A stretch of DNA of 64,000 nt from Heliomarina sp018223035 (GCA_018223035.1 JAAEZD010000001.1:372001-436000), one strand, 5' to 3'; positions 17,705 through 27,494 are shown, counted from the first letter of the stretch. The notes: generated by a model from the sequence alone, not told the origin. A program made the numbers and translations.

Positions 17705-18408
17705 CCCGCTCAGAGCTGCTGAACCTGTTTGGACAGGATGACGATGAATTCCGGGCTGAGGCCGAAGCCACGCTCGCCCCGACCACCGCCACCGCGCGCA
17801 AGCAGGCCGAAGAGATCGCGGGCGAACGCGAGAAGTTTCATGAACTTGACCTGACCGCCGAGTCCGTTCCGCTGCGCCCCGAGGCATGGGCGCGGATTGA
17901 GGAAGCGCTGGATGAGCCGGACCCGGAGACAGGGTCCAATGTGGTCCGGATCGAACGAAAGAAATCCGCAGATGCACAGGTAACGCGCTGGCGGCCAACG
18001 GCGCTGCTTGCGACTGCAGCCGCGCTGGTTCTTGCCATGGGGCTTGCCTGGCAGCTGATCCAGGCGAAACCGCCGACGATGGTTGCCATCCTCGTGGATG
18101 ACACCGGCGAGTCGATTGCCATTATCGAAGCGTTCAGCGACACCCGGTTGCAGGTGACTCCGCTCGCGCCCATCACGCCGGAAAACGCGCAGGTTCTGGA
18201 ACTCTGGACCCAACCCGACCCGGACGGCCCGCCGGTGTCCATTGCTGTTATGGAACAGGGCGCACGGACTATGCTGTCGGCGCAGGACCTGCCGCAGCTT
18301 CGTTCCGACCAATTCTTTGCCATTTCGGTTGAACCGGAGGGCGGATCGCCGACCGGACTTCCGACCGGACCAGTGATCGGTCAGGGGCTTGCGCAGCCGG
18401 CCTATTGA
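17701..18408 (+). CDS. RskA-type anti-sigma factor
   Basis: This 235-residue protein is coupled to the sigma gene by a 4-nt overlap. The C-terminal half is an RskA-like periplasmic domain (VLELWTQPDPDGPPVSIAV; FFAISVEPEGGSPTGLPTGP) after one membrane helix at about residues 100 to 120 (LLATAAALVLAMGLAWQLI). The N-terminal 95 residues are cytoplasmic and should bind the sigma factor, but I see no HxxxCxxC zinc motif. It would hold the sigma factor at the inner membrane until a signal leads to release or proteolysis. Confidence 0.88.
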   Translation: MTRSELLNLFGQDDDEFRAEAEATLAPTTATARKQAEEIAGEREKFHELDLTAESVPLRPEAWARIEEALDEPDPETGSNVVRIERKKSADAQVTRWRPTALLATAAALVLAMGLAWQLIQAKPPTMVAILVDDTGESIAIIEAFSDTRLQVTPLAPITPENAQVLELWTQPDPDGPPVSIAVMEQGARTMLSAQDLPQLRSDQFFAISVEPEGGSPTGLPTGPVIGQGLAQPAY

Positions 18409-18794
18409 GGCGTTGGTCAGAGACATTAAGAGCCTAAATTGATCGCCCCGCGTGAGTTGACAAGTCAATTGTGCGGCTATCGCGCCACAGCATGGTGTCC
18501 AGAAAGCAAAATCCCAACAGAAACAGTTGGTTGTATCCCCTGGGAGAGATAAAAGATTATTAAATCAGATACCTAAGTGAAGGCCGATCCAACGGTCGCA
18601 GACGATTTCGTCAAGAGACGCAGGCAGCAGCATGAGACCATTTGCATCCCGATACCGATCATTCAGGCTCCGACGTTTCCGAGGAAGCCTCGGATGAACC
18701 GTCTCGCTTGCTCCGTGCCTGTCGGAGTTTCGACTGCGCCGGTGCCGCCCTTCTCGAACCGTATCGTCATAAATGCCGAGGGGGTTCTCAAGTA
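18409..18794. other. Intergenic region of 386 bp before the PAS kinase, possibly with a small ORF
   Basis: No recognised gene. A GTG-initiated frame of 72 codons (18577-18795) ends in a TAATG overlap with the kinase start, and its third positions are GC-rich. It lacks a good ribosome binding site and has no family resemblance. The frame of the kinase itself also stays open back to 18642. Confidence 0.3.
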
Positions 18795-19898
18795 ATGCAA
18801 GCCACTGACCAGACTCAGCAGAAGACTTTCGAAGAGGCCAAGTACAATCAAGCTGTTCTCGACACCGTGGCGGACGGCATCGTCTGTATCGACGCGCGCG
18901 GAACAATCCGAACCTTCAACAAGGCGTCGGCAGAGATATTCGGCTATACCGCAGAAGAGGTCCTTGGCCAGAAGATCAATATGCTAATGCCAAGATCATA
19001 TGCCGAACGCCATGACGAGTATCTTGAGAACTATTCAAAAACCCGTGAGCCAAAGCTGATGAACAGCAGGCCCGAGGTGGAGGGCAAGCGGAAATCCGGA
19101 GAGATTTTCCCTATGGAAGTCGCCCTGACCGAAGTCGCCTATAATGACGAGATGATTTTTGTGGGCGTGGTGCGGGACATCACCGAGCGCAAGCGGATCG
19201 AGCAATTGAAATCCGAGTTTATCGCAACGGTCAGTCATGAGTTACGCACCCCGCTTACCTCGATCTCGGCCCCGCTTGCCCTGATCCACAGCGGCAAGCT
19301 TGGCGCGCTGCCCCAGATGGTGTCGAGCACCACCGAAATCGCGATGCGTAATTGCGAGCGCCTGACGTCGCTGATCAACGACCTGCTTGATTTCGAAAAG
19401 ACATCATCGGGCCGGGCCAAGTTCAACATGCAGCTTTACCGGATCGAAGAGCTGATCAGTCAGGTTCTGCAGGAAAACTTCACGATGTCCGAAGATTTTC
19501 CGATCCGGCTCAACCTGCCGCAGGAGACGGCGGACGAGCGCATTCTGGTCGACAAGGAACGGCTGCTCCAGATCCTAGGGAACTTCGTATCTAACGCGGT
19601 GAAATTTTCGGACGATGAGAAATCGGTCGAGCTTTACGCGGAACGCAAGACAGACTCTGTGCGGATTTCGGTTGTCGACCGGGGCATTGGCATTCCCGAG
19701 GAATTCCACGACAGGATTTTCCAGCGGTTCTCGCAGGTGGACGGATCGACCACGCGGAAAAAGGGCGGCACCGGGCTTGGCCTTGCGATCAGCAAGGAAC
19801 TGGCAAAGAGCATGGGCGGCGAGATCGGCTTTTCCTCGAATGAGGGACAGGGTTCGACCTTTTGGGTGGAATTCCCGCAGGAACGCCGACCGTCCTGA
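18795..19898 (+). CDS. PAS-domain sensor histidine kinase
   Basis: This 367-residue soluble kinase has an N-terminal PAS domain (residues 15 to 130: DTVADGIVCIDARGTIRTFN, EVLGQKINMLMP, then GVVRDITERKRIE), a HisKA dimerisation domain with FIATVSHELRTPLTSI near 145 to 160, and a HATPase domain with NFVSNAVKFS (N box), DRGIGIPEEF and GGTGLGLAISKEL. It has no membrane helix. The PAS resembles the FixL type, but a haem ligand cannot be confirmed. No response regulator gene is adjacent. The ATG at 18795 has GAGGGGG 10 nt upstream. Confidence 0.9.
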   Translation: MQATDQTQQKTFEEAKYNQAVLDTVADGIVCIDARGTIRTFNKASAEIFGYTAEEVLGQKINMLMPRSYAERHDEYLENYSKTREPKLMNSRPEVEGKRKSGEIFPMEVALTEVAYNDEMIFVGVVRDITERKRIEQLKSEFIATVSHELRTPLTSISAPLALIHSGKLGALPQMVSSTTEIAMRNCERLTSLINDLLDFEKTSSGRAKFNMQLYRIEELISQVLQENFTMSEDFPIRLNLPQETADERILVDKERLLQILGNFVSNAVKFSDDEKSVELYAERKTDSVRISVVDRGIGIPEEFHDRIFQRFSQVDGSTTRKKGGTGLGLAISKELAKSMGGEIGFSSNEGQGSTFWVEFPQERRPS

Positions 19899-19940
19899 GA
19901 TACCGACCACCTGCATCCTAGGGCCAAAGCATGGGCATTT

Positions 19941-21143
19941 TCAGTCGCGCCGGATGACTCGCCAAAGGGCGAAAACCACCACACCATTGGAAACTGCTAG
20001 TACGGCTATGAGGCGCAGGGTCAGGTCCGGACTGGCCGCGCTTATCAGCCAGGCGCCGAGCATCGGCGCCACTGCGGCGGCAATGAGCGAGGGCCGCGCC
20101 AGCTGTCCGATGATCGCCGGGTAACGGTCGACGCCGAATACCGCGAGCGGTAGCGCCCCGCGTGCGATCGAAAACAGCCCGTTGCCTCCGCCAAAGAGGA
20201 TCAGCGCCATTCCGGCCCAGTCCAGGCCCGACGCGAGCAGGAGGACGCCGGCTCCAATGCCCACCGCCGACGCGATCATGGTCCAGATCGGGTGATGCCG
20301 CCCGCCGCCGAGCATTTCGAGAACTCTCGCGGCAACCTGTGACGGACCGATCAGCGTTCCCAAGCCGACAGCTGCGGCCAGCGCGTAGCCCTGCGCCTGC
20401 AGAAAGGTGAACAGCCATGTGGCGATGTTGACCGCGATCAGCCCGTTCAAAACGAGCAGGACGCCCATAAGGAAAAAGACGGTTTTTTCCTGCCCCAGCA
20501 GCTTGGCTTTTTTTGTTTTGTCGGTGCTCGTCTCGGCCAGGCGTTTCTGTTCTGCCGGGAGGACGATCAGGACCAGAGGCAGGGTCAGGCAGATATGGAT
20601 GACCGCATAGGCACCCGCAACACCGCGCCAGCCCCATGTTTCCAGCATCACCGTCGAAAGAGGCCAACAGACGGTGCTGGCGAAACCTCCCCAGAGTGTC
20701 AGCATGGTGATCGCGCCTCTCGCATCCGCTCCGTATAAGCGGCCCAGCGACGCAAAGGCCGGATCGTAGAGACCGGCCGCCATCCCTACGCCCAGCAACA
20801 GCCAACCGAGCCAGAACAGCCAGAGATGCGGGGCCATCGAGATCACCGAGAGGCCGAGCGCGATCAGTATGCAGCCGATGGCAAGAACAGGACGCCCGCC
20901 GTGGTGGCTTATCGCCCGCCCGACGGTGGGCGAGGCAAGCCCCGCGACGAGCATTCCCGCCGAGAGCGCCGCCGTGATCCCGGACAGCGGCCAGCCCGTG
21001 TCAGCGGCAATCGGTGCGGCAAGCACCGCCATCAGGTAGTAGGTGCTGCCCCAGGTAAAGATCATCACCACGCCCAGCGCGGAGATAACGGCCCCTTTCG
21101 AGGCCTGCGTTGGTCGGGCGATGTCGACCATGATTTCAGGCAA
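19941..21143 (-). CDS. MFS transporter at the end of the arsenic operon
   Basis: This 400-residue carrier has 12 hydrophobic segments and the MFS motif A-like loop GRAISHHGGRP after helix 2 and GRLYGADARG in the middle. It begins 8 nt inside the end of the ArsP-like permease gene, so it is part of the arsenic island. MFS members such as ArsK export trivalent arsenicals, and this could be one, but I see no diagnostic residue. An unrelated monocarboxylate-type carrier is the alternative. Confidence 0.88.
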   Translation of the reverse strand: MPEIMVDIARPTQASKGAVISALGVVMIFTWGSTYYLMAVLAAPIAADTGWPLSGITAALSAGMLVAGLASPTVGRAISHHGGRPVLAIGCILIALGLSVISMAPHLWLFWLGWLLLGVGMAAGLYDPAFASLGRLYGADARGAITMLTLWGGFASTVCWPLSTVMLETWGWRGVAGAYAVIHICLTLPLVLIVLPAEQKRLAETSTDKTKKAKLLGQEKTVFFLMGVLLVLNGLIAVNIATWLFTFLQAQGYALAAAVGLGTLIGPSQVAARVLEMLGGGRHHPIWTMIASAVGIGAGVLLLASGLDWAGMALILFGGGNGLFSIARGALPLAVFGVDRYPAIIGQLARPSLIAAAVAPMLGAWLISAASPDLTLRLIAVLAVSNGVVVFALWRVIRRD

Positions 21144-22185
21144 GCGACCAGAAGTGGAAGAGCAACCCGGCAGCGAAGGCCCCCGAAAGGGAGAGAGCGA
21201 TATAGAGGGCGAATACCGGCGGGCGTGCTAGTGCCCAGACGGCAAGCGCCGCCGGGATCGAGGTAACTCCGCCAGCGACAAGGAAGGCGAGACCGGCACC
21301 GGGCGACATGCCCTGCTCGATCAGCCCGCCGACAAGCGGCAGCGCCGCATAGCCGTTCAGATAGGCGGGCACGCCGATAAGCGTCGCAATGGCAATCGGC
21401 TGAATGCCTGTCCCGCCAAGCGAGGCCGTGATAGTTTCAGCAGGCACCCATGCCAGCATGAGGCTTTCCAGCAGGAAGGCAAGGAACAGCCACTTGGCAA
21501 GGAACATCGTCGTGGACCAAGCAGTACGCGCGAATGTTGCCCGTCGTGCCGGATCGGTCCAGAACTTCCAGACCACCGGCTTTGGCGCGCGGATCTTTGC
21601 GCCGCCGCAGCCGCCGTTGCTGACACCTTCCCGCAGGGGATTCTGTATCGCGCCGCTTTTTGACAGGAGATGGACGCTGATGCCGCCGAACAGGCCCAAA
21701 CCGATGGCAGCGAGCGTCTTGGCAAGGGCAAATTCCATGTCCAGCACGCCCGCTGTCAGGAAAAACATGGACGGGTCCATGATCGGTGAGGCCAGCCAAA
21801 AGGCCATGACCGCCGACAGCGGTACGCCCATCGCCAGAAGTGCCGCGATAAGGGGGATGACCCCGCAGGAGCAGAAGGGAGAAAGCCCGCCTGCAAGCGC
21901 GCCTAACCCAATCATCAGCAGTGGCGCGCCGACAAAAGCCTTTGCGATGAGGTTATCAGCACCGGTCGCTCCGGCCCATGCGGCGATCGCGATGGAAAGC
22001 AGCAAGTAAGGAGCCGTATGCAGCAGCGCTGCAACGGCAAACCCGGTGCTTTCGGCTGCCTGCTGAGAGTCGAAAATGGTCAGCAAAACCACGATAGCGA
22101 AAGAGGCCAGCCAGACGCGGTGATCCTTCCACAGGGTGCGAAGCCAGATACGCGGGCCGTTCGGGGTAATCGTCACATCGGTCAT
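21136..22185 (-). CDS. Permease of the ArsP/DUF318 (PF03773) family
   Basis: This 349-residue membrane protein has 8 to 10 hydrophobic segments and the family hallmark GGLSPFCSCGVIPL near residue 105, repeated in modified form later (GVPAYLNGYAALPLV). ArsP members export trivalent organoarsenicals such as methylarsenite; more distant members are of unknown role. A glycine- and cysteine-containing loop (SNGGCGGAK) lies near 190. I chose ATG 22185 because GGAGG sits 7 nt upstream; ATG 22191 is too close to it. The gene follows the second arsR by 55 nt. Confidence 0.85.
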   Translation of the reverse strand: MTDVTITPNGPRIWLRTLWKDHRVWLASFAIVVLLTIFDSQQAAESTGFAVAALLHTAPYLLLSIAIAAWAGATGADNLIAKAFVGAPLLMIGLGALAGGLSPFCSCGVIPLIAALLAMGVPLSAVMAFWLASPIMDPSMFFLTAGVLDMEFALAKTLAAIGLGLFGGISVHLLSKSGAIQNPLREGVSNGGCGGAKIRAPKPVVWKFWTDPARRATFARTAWSTTMFLAKWLFLAFLLESLMLAWVPAETITASLGGTGIQPIAIATLIGVPAYLNGYAALPLVGGLIEQGMSPGAGLAFLVAGGVTSIPAALAVWALARPPVFALYIALSLSGAFAAGLLFHFWSLA

Positions 22186-22240
22186 CGCCATGCCTCCGGC
22201 TTGACTGGTTCTATGGATAGGGCGTGCATATCGGGGCGCG

Positions 22241-22558
22241 TCATGCCGCGTCCTCATCCCGCCGGATGGAAACACCGGTGCAGCATTCCGAGGTCAGGAA
22301 ATCGAGCACCGTCTGTACGGCAGCATAATCCGCCATGTTGTAAACCTCCCTGCCCTGCTTTTGCTGGCTGACCAGGCCGGCATCGACAAGAGTTGACAGG
22401 TGATGGGCGAGGGTCGAGGCGGCGATGTTCAGATGTTCGCCGATATCGCCGACGCGCAGGCCGTCCCTCCCCGCCTTCACGAGCAGGCGGAAAATCGAAA
22501 GCCGGACATCGTGTCCGAGGGCGGCAAGGGCGCGGGCGTGGGGGCTGCTAATGGTCAT
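22241..22558 (-). CDS. arsR: ArsR-family transcriptional repressor
   Basis: This 105-residue winged-helix repressor has the ArsR core: ALGHDVRLSIFRLLVKAG, then the recognition helix AASTLAHHLSTLVDAGLV. A cysteine pair near the C-terminus (SECCTGV, about residues 90 to 92) may form part of an arsenite site, similar in place to the ArsR type with C-terminal cysteines. The gene lies between acr3 and the ArsP-like gene on the same strand and has its own palindrome just upstream (22576-22587), so it probably controls the distal part of the island. Confidence 0.92.
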   Translation of the reverse strand: MTISSPHARALAALGHDVRLSIFRLLVKAGRDGLRVGDIGEHLNIAASTLAHHLSTLVDAGLVSQQKQGREVYNMADYAAVQTVLDFLTSECCTGVSIRRDEDAA

Positions 22559-22572
22559 ACAACCAAAATAAC

Positions 22573-22590
22573 TATAAAACTAGTTTTGTA
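22573..22590. promoter_or_regulatory. Palindrome upstream of the second arsR, candidate operator
   Basis: AAAACTAGTTTT (22576-22587) is a perfect 12-bp palindrome, extended by matching TA/TA ends with one mismatch. It lies 18 to 29 nt upstream of the arsR start and within the AT-rich gap after acr3. ArsR-type repressors bind such AT-rich dyads near their own promoter. Confidence 0.5.
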
Positions 22591-22622
22591 AAGATGATTC
22601 TCTTTTGCGTGCCCGACGCGCG

Positions 22623-23626
<1,004 letters not shown>

Positions 23627-23630
<4 letters not shown>

Positions 23631-24904
23631 GCCTTTACAACCGTTTCTTCCGTTTCCTGCAGACGGCCTGCGGTGAGGGCCGACAATCCGACCATGACTG
23701 CCGCCGTGCCGAGCGTCAGACCAAGGCCACCGATCTGGTAGGTTGCTCCGGAGAGCACGGTGCCAGCCAGCCGCCCGGCCGCATTTGCCATGTAGTAGAA
23801 CCCGACATCCATTGTCACCCGCTCGGCCTTGGTAAAGGCAAGGATCAGGTAGGAATGGAGCGACGAGTTGACGGCGAAAATTGCGCCAAACACGAGCAGT
23901 CCGATAACAAGCGTAATCGTGAGCCAGTCGCTGGGACCGGAGGAAAGCAGCACGGCAATCGACAGCAGCAGCGGCACCACGAAGAGGAGGGCGGCCCAGT
24001 CCCGTGCCGACCGGATCAATTCACCCTCGGGACGGATGCCCGCCTGCAGGATGCGTGGCGCAAGCGCCTGAACACCGCCGTAGAGGATGATCCAGAGCGC
24101 CATGAAGGTGCCGATCATGAAGAATGCGGCCCGGTTCCCCTCTTCGGAACCGTCTGACAGCACGGCATAGAAATAGATTGGGATGCCAACCACGAACCAG
24201 ACGTCACGCGCGCCGAATAGAAACACCCGCGCCGCCGAGAGCCAGTTCACATTGGCGGATTTTGAGAAGACCTCGGAAAATTTCGCGCCCTTGCGCCCCT
24301 TGGGCAGACCGGGGGGAATGACGAAGAAGAGCGCAACAAGGATAATGGCGAGCACCGCCGCCATGACCAGTACAGCCCAGAGAAATCCAAGGGTGCCCAA
24401 CATGGCCGCGCCAAGCAGGAAACCGACACCTTTTACCGCGTTCTTGGACCCGGTCAGCACCGCGACCCAGCGAAAGAGACCGCCTTTTTCATTTGGTGCC
24501 AGCAACTTGACCGCGGACTTCGAGGACATCTTGGCCAAGTCTTTGGCCACCCCGGAAAGACCCTGAACGACCATCACGAAGACAACCGAAGTTGCAATCG
24601 TCCATGACGGATCAAGCTGCGTAAGCGCGATCAGGGCCACGATCTGAAGGCCCAGTCCGACATAGAGCGTCGAGGTCAGGCCAAAGCGTGCGGCAACCCA
24701 GCCGGCGGCAAGGTTTGTGACCATACCTGCGATCTCGTAGAGCACGAAGAGATAGGCAAGCTGGACCGGGCTGAACCCCAGCGTATGGAAATGCAAAAGC
24801 ACCAGCATTCGGAGCGCGCCATCGGTCAGCATGAAGGCCCAATAGGCGGCGGTAACGGCCACATAGGCAGAGAGCGCCTGCCCTCTTGCGTCAGCAGATA
24901 TCAA
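23627..24904 (-). CDS. arsJ: ArsJ-type MFS exporter of 1-arseno-3-phosphoglycerate
   Basis: This protein of about 425 residues has 11 to 12 membrane segments. Features such as TDGALRMLVLLHFHTLGFSP, SGVAKDLAKMSSKSAVKLL and FFMIGTFMALWIILYGGVQA are typical of ArsJ. ArsJ expels the unstable product that the adjacent GAPDH makes from arsenate, glyceraldehyde-3-phosphate and NAD, giving arsenate resistance. The start is inferred: TTG 24904 overlaps the GAPDH stop (TTGA) and gives normal length. The frame stays open to 24973 with an ATG, but that adds residues unlike the family. Confidence 0.92.
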
Positions 24905-25899
24905 AGCGAGTCCCCGACCATGCAGGCCACGTCGACCAGCCGGTGCGCATAGCCCATCTCGTTGTCGTACCACGCAAAGATCTTAACCTGCGTCCCGTTG
25001 ACCACCATCGTCGACGGCGCATCCACAATTGAGGATCGCGTGTCATTGGTGTAATCGGCCGACACCAGCGGGCGTTCTTCATACCCGAGGATACCGGAGA
25101 GGGGGCCGTCGGCGGCTGCCTTGAAGAACGCGTTGACCTCTTCGACCGTGGTCTCGCGTTCGACCTCGAAAACGCAATCGGTGAGCGAGGCATTCAGCAG
25201 CGGGACCCGGACCGCATGACCGTTCAGACGACCCTTCAACTCAGGATAGATCAGCGTGATGGCGGTCGCACTCCCCGTCGTTGTGGGGATCAACGAATTC
25301 AGCGCCGAACGCGCGCGCCGCAGGTCCTTTGCCGGGCGGTCCACGATAGTCTGGGTATTCGTGACGTCATGGATCGTCGTCATCGACCCGTGCCGAATAC
25401 CAAGGCATTCATGAATAACCTTCACCACCGGCGCGAGGCAGTTCGTGGTGCAAGACGCCGCCGTCACGATGCGGTGGCGTTCGGGTTGGTAGACATCATC
25501 ATTCACACCAAAGACGATATTGGCCGCATCCCCATCTTTAACCGGGGCGGAAACCACGACCTTTTTAACACCCGCCTCGAAATATGGGGCAAGCTTGGCC
25601 TCGGTCTTGAAGACGCCGGTGCAATCTATGACCACATCGACGCCTTCGAGCGGCAGATCGCCAAGATCCTTCTTGCCAATGAACGGCAGGCTCACTCCGT
25701 CCACCGATATACTGTCGTCATCGTAACTGAAACCCGCCTGCCATCGCCCGTGTACAGTGTCGAACTCCAGCAGATGCGCATGCATGGCCGGATCGCCGAC
25801 CGCATCATTGATCCACGCGATTTTTGCGCCCCTGTCGAGCAGAGGCTTTAGGATCAGCTTGCCAATTCGGCCCAGTCCGTTCAACGCATACACCGTCAT
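24901..25899 (-). CDS. Glyceraldehyde-3-phosphate dehydrogenase of the ars operon
   Basis: This 332-residue enzyme has the N-terminal NAD site LNGLGRIGKLILK, the catalytic ASCTTNCLAP near residue 150 and the C-terminal WYDNEMGYAHRLVD. Its place directly between arsR-arsC and arsJ, with 4-nt overlaps on both sides, marks it as the ars-linked GAPDH that forms 1-arseno-3-phosphoglycerate rather than the glycolytic housekeeping enzyme. The first residues are MTVYALNGLGRIG, slightly different from the common KVAINGFGRIG. Confidence 0.95.
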   Translation of the reverse strand: MTVYALNGLGRIGKLILKPLLDRGAKIAWINDAVGDPAMHAHLLEFDTVHGRWQAGFSYDDDSISVDGVSLPFIGKKDLGDLPLEGVDVVIDCTGVFKTEAKLAPYFEAGVKKVVVSAPVKDGDAANIVFGVNDDVYQPERHRIVTAASCTTNCLAPVVKVIHECLGIRHGSMTTIHDVTNTQTIVDRPAKDLRRARSALNSLIPTTTGSATAITLIYPELKGRLNGHAVRVPLLNASLTDCVFEVERETTVEEVNAFFKAAADGPLSGILGYEERPLVSADYTNDTRSSIVDAPSTMVVNGTQVKIFAWYDNEMGYAHRLVDVACMVGDSL

Positions 25900-26735
25900 G
25901 CCGGCTCTCCGGATGTGGTCTGCGCGATATCGTCTACCGCGCGCTGCAGTGAGATCCTGTCGAGCGATTCGATTGGCAGGGCGGCAAAAGCGGCAACGCG
26001 CCTGAGCAGCATGCCGTAGGCCTGCTGGAAGGCGAGGCTTTTCTCGGCGGGCGTTCCGGTCGCCTTGACCGGGTCAACCATGCCCCAATGCGCGCTGACA
26101 GGCTGACCGGACCACGCCGGACATTCCTCGTTTGCGGCCTGGTTACAGACGGTGAATACGAAATCGAACTCGGGCGCGTCCGGCCGCTGAAATTCAGAAA
26201 TATTCTTGGCGCGCAGGGCCGAGGTTTCATGGCCTTTCTGCTTCAACACCTCAAGCGCGAAAGGGTTGAGTTCCAACCGCGGTCTGGTACCGGCGGAATA
26301 GACGTTGAAACGATCACCGGCGGTTTCGCGCAGCAAAGTTTCCGCAAAGATCGAACGGGCGGAATTGCCCGTGCAGATGAAGAGAACATTGAATTTACGA
26401 TCAGACATGATGGTGTCTCCTAGATCGAGGTTCAGGGGTGAGCAGAGTTCTGGACGGCCACGACAGCAATCCAGCAGCAGGTATTCGAAAGTCTGTCGCA
26501 GTGCTGTCATCTCGACAGCGTAACGCAGCGATGTGCCAACCCTTTCCTGCGTCACAAGCCCCGACTGCATCAACGAGGCAAGATAGGCGGAAAGCGTCGA
26601 TGGTTTGAGATCAAGCGCGTCGGCCAGCTCTCCGGCCGGAACGCGGTCGGGAAACCGCCGGACCAAAAGCCGGAAGATTGCCAGCCTTTGCGGGTGTCCA
26701 AGTGTCGAGAGGCGGAGGATTACTTCTTTTTCCAT
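25896..26735 (-). CDS. ArsR-ArsC fusion: repressor plus arsenate reductase
   Basis: This 279-residue protein joins two arsenic proteins. Residues 1 to 98 are a winged-helix ArsR domain (LGHPQRLAIFRLLV, KPSTLSAYLASLMQSGLV) ending with C90, C91 and C98 in LLLDCCRGRPELC, a likely arsenite site. Residues 111 to 275 are a low-molecular-weight phosphatase-type arsenate reductase with CTGNSARS at 121 to 128 and two further cysteines, C197 and C205, spaced as in thioredoxin-coupled ArsC. A GGAG site 8 nt before the internal ATG at 26408 (Met110) could also start a free ArsC. The gene opens the operon; its stop overlaps the GAPDH start. Confidence 0.93.
   Translation of the reverse strand: MEKEVILRLSTLGHPQRLAIFRLLVRRFPDRVPAGELADALDLKPSTLSAYLASLMQSGLVTQERVGTSLRYAVEMTALRQTFEYLLLDCCRGRPELCSPLNLDLGDTIMSDRKFNVLFICTGNSARSIFAETLLRETAGDRFNVYSAGTRPRLELNPFALEVLKQKGHETSALRAKNISEFQRPDAPEFDFVFTVCNQAANEECPAWSGQPVSAHWGMVDPVKATGTPAEKSLAFQQAYGMLLRRVAAFAALPIESLDRISLQRAVDDIAQTTSGEPA
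26406..26420 (-). promoter_or_regulatory. Internal ribosome binding site and ATG at the ArsR/ArsC junction
   Basis: On the minus strand GGAG (26420-26417) lies 8 nt before ATG 26408. Translation from here would give a 170-residue stand-alone ArsC starting MSDRKFNVLF. The site sits exactly between the two domains. Confidence 0.5.
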
Positions 26736-26757
26736 ATTTCATGAATATACGAAATAT
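26734..26757. promoter_or_regulatory. Inverted repeat at the start of the ars operon, candidate ArsR operator
   Basis: ATATTTC (26734-26740) and GAAATAT (26751-26757) form a perfect dyad with a 10-bp AT-rich spacer that contains TTCATGAA overlap. It overlaps the start codon of the fusion gene. Binding there would repress the whole leftward operon and be relieved by arsenite. Confidence 0.5.
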
Positions 26758-26921
26758 CGAGTTTCGCAAGTCTGCAGCGGGCTGTTAAAAGCCTCTGTCA
26801 GCAAACGGGATGCGAAGTTAAAGGACGAGCGCCTGATCGTCGAACCGTAGTCGACGGCAGCCGCCAAGTTCAAGATTTCGCGGAGACGCGTTAGGGATTT
26901 CGCTCGGTTTCAGGCGGCTCT

Positions 26922-27494
26922 CTATCGCCAGGGCCGAAGCCGTATCCAACGGAAAAAGAACATCAGGACAAAGGTGGTGACAATAAGCCCGATCAGGTCA
27001 CCGATTGCATAGGTCATGACGACCGCGAAAACTCTTTCGGGAAGGATCAGACCCGCGAACAAGAGAGATTGCCCGATTGAGTTGATAACGGATGCGAGCA
27101 TTCCGACGAGCAGCAGCCACTTCCAGTGAATTCGGAGTTTGCGCCCAGCATAAAGGTTGTACCCCAGAAGCCTCAACAGTTCGAAAGCCAGGAGGGCCGA
27201 GGACGCACCTACGACAAGCGACACTAGGATCACCGGATCGGTAACTCGGCTTACATCGGCTGGGGTGAACAGCAGTTCGGCCAAGAACGCTCCGAAGAAT
27301 AATGGGAGGAACGCCATTCTTCCCGCGAGCCAGGTCGAGAGCACCCTCACCCCGTGTGGAAGATAAACCAGACTGGCGAATACCGTGATTTCGGGAATGA
27401 ACCTCGACTGGAGAGGCGTGATCAGCATCGCGGTCAGCCCATGAGCAAGGACATATGCGACAACGATGACGAACCAGTTCTGAAGTACCGGCAC
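26922..27494 (-). CDS. Hypothetical membrane protein, about six helices
   Basis: I do not recognise this 190-residue protein. It shows five or six hydrophobic stretches (for example residues 5 to 25, 30 to 50, 56 to 75, 85 to 110, 125 to 145 and 155 to 182) joined by short basic loops, and ends RWIRLRPWR, positive and probably cytoplasmic. The overall look is similar to MASE1-type or ECF S-component membrane domains, but without a firm match. The GTG start at 27494 directly abuts the stop of the upstream winged-helix gene with no intervening base, so the two are coupled. Confidence 0.75.
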   Translation of the reverse strand: MPVLQNWFVIVVAYVLAHGLTAMLITPLQSRFIPEITVFASLVYLPHGVRVLSTWLAGRMAFLPLFFGAFLAELLFTPADVSRVTDPVILVSLVVGASSALLAFELLRLLGYNLYAGRKLRIHWKWLLLVGMLASVINSIGQSLLFAGLILPERVFAVVMTYAIGDLIGLIVTTFVLMFFFRWIRLRPWR

